Below the pieces are notes generated by a model. That model did not search any database, was not told where the DNA came from, and saw nothing but the letters and a program-made list of their open reading frames with translations. Positions 7,931-11,598 of a DNA stretch of 11,598 nucleotides are shown one piece after another (the first letter of the stretch is position 1; each line of letters opens with the position of its first letter). The DNA is from Nitrospiria bacterium (GTDB lineage Bacteria; Nitrospirota; Nitrospiria; Nitrospirales; UBA8639). A program made the position numbers and the translations under genes. Location of the stretch: the NCBI GenBank assembly GCA_030430725.1, contig JAUIKP010000050.1:1-11598 (forward strand), in the 5' to 3' direction.

Positions 7931-7936
7931 AAATTC

Positions 7937-9178
7937 ATGATTACACTTCAAACGGCTTCAAAATTCAGCGAAACGCAGGAAAATCACGCATCATCTTTGC
8001 GGAACCGATCTAAGAAGCGGGCTCCAATACGTTATCGGAATTCCTCAGAGCTGTTGGATCAGGATCAGGAGGAGAGTTCCAAATCCATTGCTGAGCCAGG
8101 GTCGGTAAATTTAGAGTCCATGTATTTTCGAGGGTTTCGTTCGCGCCCGCTACTGAATGCTCAGGAGGAATTAGGGTTAGCGACACAACTCTATCAAGGG
8201 ACAGCCGATCTTCGTTCATTATTACAGCAGGCTCTCGAACTCACCAAAAGGCTGAGTCCACAGTCTGAGGTTAAGGCCTTTCAGGAAGAATTGACGAAAT
8301 TTAAAGAGCTAAACGGGTATTCGGCTCCTGTGGTGGAAAACATCCTGGTGTGTTTGACTAACATCGAGTCCCTCTCAGCGATGCATGGCAGGGCAGGCCA
8401 AAAGCTCAGTCTCCAGTTTGGAGAAATTCGTCGATCGATTGAGGAAGTCCGGGTGGATATCGAAGAACCAAAGGATGCTTTGGTGCAACGAAATCTCCGT
8501 CTGGTAGTAGATGTTGCGAAGCGATATTTAGGGCGAGGGATGAATTTTCTGGACCTGGTACAGGAAGGAAATATTGGACTGATGAAAGCGGCAGAACGCT
8601 TTGATTACACTCGTGGCTTTAAATTCAGTACGTATGCCACGTGGTGGATTCGCCAGGGTATTTCGCGAGCGGTTGCCGACCAAAGCCGAACCATTCGTGT
8701 GCCTGTGCATACGAATGAGGCGTCCACCAAAATTGCCAAAACTGCGCAGCGACTCGCGCAGCAATTTAATCGAGAACCTACCTTTGAAGAAATTGGACAG
8801 CATCTGGATATGACAGGAGATAGGGTGAAAGAAACGATTGAAGCGTTTCAGGATCCGATATCCTTAGATGCTCCTTCCGTGGATGGAGAGACTGAATTGG
8901 GAGAATTAATTCCCGACCTGGGGTGCCAATCTCCGGACGAAGAAGTGTCCCGTAAATCCAATGCCCAATGGTTGAATCAGATTTTTCAGGTGTTGACCCC
9001 CCGCGAGCAACAGGTCATTCGTTTGCGCTTTGGTATCGGCGTGGATGAAGCTTGGACCTTGGAGCAGGTGGGGCGGTCCATGTCTGTGACCCGTGAACGG
9101 ATTCGTCAAATCGAGGTTGTGGCATTGAAAAAGCTCAAAGAGTCCCATGTCAAGGCCATGCTGGCTGAAATTCAGTGA
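7937..9178 (+). CDS. Group 2 sigma-70 factor (RpoD/RpoS-like alternative sigma)
   Basis: This 413-residue protein is a second sigma subunit of RNA polymerase. It lacks region 1.1; residues 1-55 are a basic, Ser/Gln-rich, probably disordered tail. Region 1.2 is divergent: [19 protein letters not shown] (about 57-74) stands where RpoD has [18 protein letters not shown]. About 85 residues (95-178) then separate it from region 2, whereas RpoS-type factors usually join these almost directly, so it carries a shortened non-conserved region. Region 2 (about 179-255) has [29 protein letters not shown] and YATWWIRQG. Region 3 spans about 258-340. Region 4 (about 345-405) has [16 protein letters not shown] and [19 protein letters not shown]. 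The -10 and -35 reading helices closely match those of the RpoD encoded upstream, so their promoter sets probably overlap. The start is well supported by GGAGGGGG. An intrinsic terminator follows. It could be called SigA-like or RpoS-like; I assign no symbol. Confidence 0.93.
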   Translation: MITLQTASKFSETQENHASSLRNRSKKRAPIRYRNSSELLDQDQEESSKSIAEPGSVNLESMYFRGFRSRPLLNAQEELGLATQLYQGTADLRSLLQQALELTKRLSPQSEVKAFQEELTKFKELNGYSAPVVENILVCLTNIESLSAMHGRAGQKLSLQFGEIRRSIEEVRVDIEEPKDALVQRNLRLVVDVAKRYLGRGMNFLDLVQEGNIGLMKAAERFDYTRGFKFSTYATWWIRQGISRAVADQSRTIRVPVHTNEASTKIAKTAQRLAQQFNREPTFEEIGQHLDMTGDRVKETIEAFQDPISLDAPSVDGETELGELIPDLGCQSPDEEVSRKSNAQWLNQIFQVLTPREQQVIRLRFGIGVDEAWTLEQVGRSMSVTRERIRQIEVVALKKLKESHVKAMLAEIQ

Positions 9179-9488
9179 ACAGTTCTGGTTGCGAAGTGTA
9201 ATTGTACAGGATAGAGTGGCATGCTGGCAGGTTGACGTAGAGGTTCAAAAAGTGGAAGACCGTGAAAGGCAGGAATCTTAAGGTTCCTGCTTTTCTTTTT
9301 GCGGGTGTGGTCTTCCCAGTATTGGTTCTCAGTTGAAGTATGGCATCATTCGCGGGGGGATAATTAAGGCCATGAAAATCGAGGCCATTGGCTCTAATGA
9401 AAGGTTTTAAAGAGGCCAGTGTTTTGGGAATATCTCCTGATCTAGGCACAAGAGAAGAAAACAGACTCCTTTTTGTTCGGATACCTGT
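9179..9488. other. Intergenic region between sigma gene and arfB
   Basis: Apart from the terminator at 9269-9300 I see no gene here. The segment after it should contain the arfB promoter. The nearest match, TTGAAG near 9333 with GATAAT about 20 nt further on, is too widely spaced to be convincing. No Shine-Dalgarno sequence is evident ahead of arfB. Confidence 0.5.
9269..9300 (+). terminator. Intrinsic terminator after the second sigma gene
   Basis: GCAGGAATC (9269-9277) pairs with GGTTCCTGC (9282-9290) over 9 bp with one T-G wobble and a TTAA loop, followed by TTTTCTTTTT. Flanking GAAAG (9264-9268) can pair with TTTTC (9291-9295), so the stem may be longer and could also work on the opposite strand. 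Confidence 0.92.
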
Positions 9489-9920
9489 ATGCCAATTGTG
9501 ATCACTTCCCATCTTCGCATCCCTGATTCTGATGTACGATTTTCGGCTGCCCGAAGCGCAGGTCCTGGTGGTCAGCATGTGAATAAGGTGAATAGTCGGG
9601 TCATTTTAGCATTTGATGTCAGGCATTCTTCGGTTCTCAGCCCCTATCAAAAACGGAAACTTGCCGAAAAGGTTGGGCAACGGATGAACCGAGAGGGGAT
9701 TCTGAGACTGCAGGCCCAACGTCATCGCACCCAGTCGGCAAATCGGGCTGATTTATTGGAGAAGTTTGTGAAAATTCTGCAGGAGGCCTTGCGTCCGGAA
9801 ACCTCTCGAATTCCGACCCGCGTGCCGCATCGAGTGCGTGAGAAACGTTTGGAAGAGAAGAAGCTCCGTACTCGAGTGAAGCGGGTGCGACAAAACCCCA
9901 AAAATTTGGATGAAACGTAA
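9489..9920 (+). CDS. arfB: Alternative ribosome-rescue factor ArfB (YaeJ), peptidyl-tRNA hydrolase
   Basis: ArfB releases the nascent peptide from ribosomes stalled at the end of a truncated mRNA. It enters the empty A site and hydrolyses peptidyl-tRNA without needing a stop codon. The 143-residue product is close to the usual length (140 in E. coli). The catalytic GGQ is at residues 27-29 within SAGPGGQHVNKVNSR, and the RF-1-like domain continues to about residue 100. The tail after about 105 is strongly basic (RVREKRLEEKK, RTRVKRVRQ), which in this family inserts into the empty mRNA channel. No codon-recognition domain is present, separating it from RF1 and RF2. The ATG at 9489 is the first start codon after an in-frame stop at 9438-9440, though no clear Shine-Dalgarno sequence precedes it. 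Oligopeptidase B begins 31 nt after the stop, probably on the same transcript. Confidence 0.93.
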   Translation: MPIVITSHLRIPDSDVRFSAARSAGPGGQHVNKVNSRVILAFDVRHSSVLSPYQKRKLAEKVGQRMNREGILRLQAQRHRTQSANRADLLEKFVKILQEALRPETSRIPTRVPHRVREKRLEEKKLRTRVKRVRQNPKNLDET

Positions 9921-9940
9921 CGATTAGGATATTTGACGAT

Positions 9941-9947
9941 AGGGGAA
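9941..9947 (+). promoter_or_regulatory. Shine-Dalgarno sequence of oligopeptidase B
   Basis: AGGGGAA sits 4 nt before the ATG at 9952, its GGGG core 6 nt away. It supports this start and the reading of the gene as the second cistron after arfB. Confidence 0.55.
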
Positions 9948-9951
9948 ATTC

Positions 9952-11598
9952 ATGGTAACCCGTCCCACTCATTCTGGTCCTTTAATGCCCACTCCACCCC
10001 GTGCAAAACGGATTCCGCATCGGCTGGAATATCACGGCCACATTCGAATCGACGAGTATTATTGGCTCAGAGATCGTGATAACCCTGAAGTGTTGGCCTA
10101 TTTGCAGGCTGAAAATGAGTATGCGGCGATGTTGAGAAGCCATACCAGGGAATTGGAACAGACCATTTTTGAAGAAATTAAGGGCCGCATCCACCCAACC
10201 GATTTGTCTGTGCCGTTTCGGATGGGAAATTTTTGGTATTACATCCGATATGAGGAGGGAAAGGAGTATGCCCTCTACTGCCGGAAGGAAAAGTCCCTGA
10301 CCAGTTCCGAAACCATCATGATCGATGGTAATGAGTTGGCGCAGGGCCATGATTATTTTTCGTTGGGGAATTGGACGGTGAGTTCCGGTCAAAATATTCT
10401 TGCCTATGCCATCGATACTCAAGGTCGGCGTATGTATACCATTGGCTTTAAAAATCTGGCTACCGGCGAGACATTTGATGAATGTATCCCGTTGGTGACT
10501 GGCAATATGGAGTGGAGCAATGACAATCGTACGCTCTTCTATTCCAGACAGGATCCTGAAACGTTACGATCATTCCAGATCTTCCGCCATCAATTAGGTA
10601 CGAATCCCCAGCTGGATCCGTTGGTCTATGAAGAAACGGATGAAACCTTTTCGGTTTTTATCGAAAAAACGAAATCCAAACGGTATCTAATGATTGGATC
10701 CCATCAGTCCATCACGAGTGAGTACCGGTATGTGAATGCGGACCATCCGGAAAGCGATTTTCAAATATTTCAGGCACGGAAACGTGGGCATGAATACGAT
10801 GTAGATCATCTTGGTGAGTATTTCTTTGTCCGAACCAATGATGAGGCCAAAAATTTTCGTTTGATGCGGACTGAAACACATAAGACGGACCTCACCCAGT
10901 GGCAAGAAGTTATTCCTCACCGTGCGGAAGTATTTTTTGAAGGTTTTGAACTATTTGAGAATTTCCTGGTTCTAGAAGAACGAAAACAGGGGCTCATCCA
11001 CCTTCGAATGATTCGTACGACGGATGGCTTTGAACATGAACTGGATTTTGGGGAGCCGGCTTACTTGGCAACCTTGGGGGATAATTTAGAAGCCGATACT
11101 TCCTATCTACGGTATGGGTATACATCGATGACTACCCCCATGACCATCTATGATTATCACATGGAAACACGGGAAAAAATTCTTCTCAAACAGGAATCGG
11201 TCCTCGGGAATTTTCACATTAGCCACTACCAGACGGAACGTCTTTTCGCTCCAGCATCAGATGGCATTTCCATTCCTATATCCCTGGTCTACCGAAAAGG
11301 TTTTGCCCCAAATGGCACACATCCCCTCTTAATGTATGGCTATGGTTCCTATGGTGCGAGCATGGATGCAAGTTTTAGCTCCCCCCGCCTCAGCTTGCTG
11401 GATCGCGGGTTTGTCTATGCGTTAGCCCATATTCGAGGTGGGGAGGAACTGGGCCGACAATGGTATGAAAACGGTAAGCTCTTATACAAGAAGAATACCT
11501 TCACGGATTTTATCGCCTGTGCCGAATTTCTCATTCAGCAAGGGTACGCCGCGCCTCAGAAATTATTCGCTCTCGGGGGAAGTGCTGGTGGGTTGTTG
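9952..11598 (+). CDS. opdB: Oligopeptidase B (prolyl oligopeptidase family S9A), 3' end outside window
   Basis: This serine peptidase of the cytoplasm cleaves short peptides after Arg or Lys. The window holds 549 codons without a stop; E. coli PtrB has 686, so about 130 residues are missing at the right edge. The N-terminal part begins PPRAKRIPHRLEYHG and DEYYWLRD (34-41). A beta-propeller domain that restricts access to the active site follows to about residue 400 (for example KFS-type blades, YEETDETFSVFIEKTKSK). The alpha/beta-hydrolase part shows SLVYRKGF, LLMYGYGSYGAS (from about 459), RLSLLDRGFVYALAHIRGGEELG and KKNTFTDF. The catalytic serine is S544 in GGSAGG, six residues from the edge; the Asp and His of the triad lie beyond it. 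There is no signal peptide. It shares long identical stretches with enterobacterial oligopeptidase B as I recall it. It is probably co-transcribed with arfB. The alternative name is ptrB. Confidence 0.95.
   Translation, partial: MVTRPTHSGPLMPTPPRAKRIPHRLEYHGHIRIDEYYWLRDRDNPEVLAYLQAENEYAAMLRSHTRELEQTIFEEIKGRIHPTDLSVPFRMGNFWYYIRYEEGKEYALYCRKEKSLTSSETIMIDGNELAQGHDYFSLGNWTVSSGQNILAYAIDTQGRRMYTIGFKNLATGETFDECIPLVTGNMEWSNDNRTLFYSRQDPETLRSFQIFRHQLGTNPQLDPLVYEETDETFSVFIEKTKSKRYLMIGSHQSITSEYRYVNADHPESDFQIFQARKRGHEYDVDHLGEYFFVRTNDEAKNFRLMRTETHKTDLTQWQEVIPHRAEVFFEGFELFENFLVLEERKQGLIHLRMIRTTDGFEHELDFGEPAYLATLGDNLEADTSYLRYGYTSMTTPMTIYDYHMETREKILLKQESVLGNFHISHYQTERLFAPASDGISIPISLVYRKGFAPNGTHPLLMYGYGSYGASMDASFSSPRLSLLDRGFVYALAHIRGGEELGRQWYENGKLLYKKNTFTDFIACAEFLIQQGYAAPQKLFALGGSAGGLL

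Noticed and set aside
9301..9450. Repeated AGGCCA in the arfB upstream region
   Set aside because: Three copies of a 6-mer at uneven spacing without dyad symmetry; no support as operator or repeat element.

Overview
The window reads as an ordinary chromosomal stretch of a Gram-negative-type bacterium of roughly 50% GC. It holds seven confidently recognised protein genes and no rRNA, tRNA, CRISPR array, insertion sequence or phage gene that I can see. The primary sigma factor has the full region 1.1 plus large non-conserved region layout seen outside the Firmicutes. Together with the nearby second sigma factor, the c-di-GMP enzyme and oligopeptidase B, this would fit a proteobacterium or a Nitrospirota-type organism such as a lower-GC Nitrospira. 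That placement is an inference from gene content and base composition only.

Layout. Positions 1-1311 carry no intact gene, although a protein-like minus-strand reading frame broken by an amber codon (109-300) suggests decay. From 2994 down to 1312 on the minus strand lies a response regulator fused to GGDEF and EAL domains. A roughly 600-bp AT-rich divergent intergenic region follows. On the plus strand come rpoD (primary sigma factor) with a strong intrinsic terminator, then an OmpR/PhoB-type response regulator overlapping its histidine kinase by 4 nt. After a 279-nt gap containing several inverted repeats there is a second sigma-70 factor of group 2 type with its own terminator. A 310-nt gap leads to arfB (stalled-ribosome rescue hydrolase), and 31 nt further on oligopeptidase B, which is cut by the right edge just after its catalytic serine.

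How it works together. The section from rpoD to the group 2 sigma factor is a small transcription-control neighbourhood: housekeeping sigma, a membrane two-component system, and an alternative sigma whose promoter-reading segments closely resemble those of RpoD. The arfB-opdB pair looks like a bicistronic unit for ribosome rescue and peptide turnover. The bifunctional c-di-GMP protein is divergent from rpoD and adds a second, phosphorylation-responsive signalling output. I see no clearly unprecedented system. The most interesting points are the unusual N-terminal half of the second sigma factor and its grouping with rpoD and a two-component system, the structured leader in front of it, and the degraded region at the left end.
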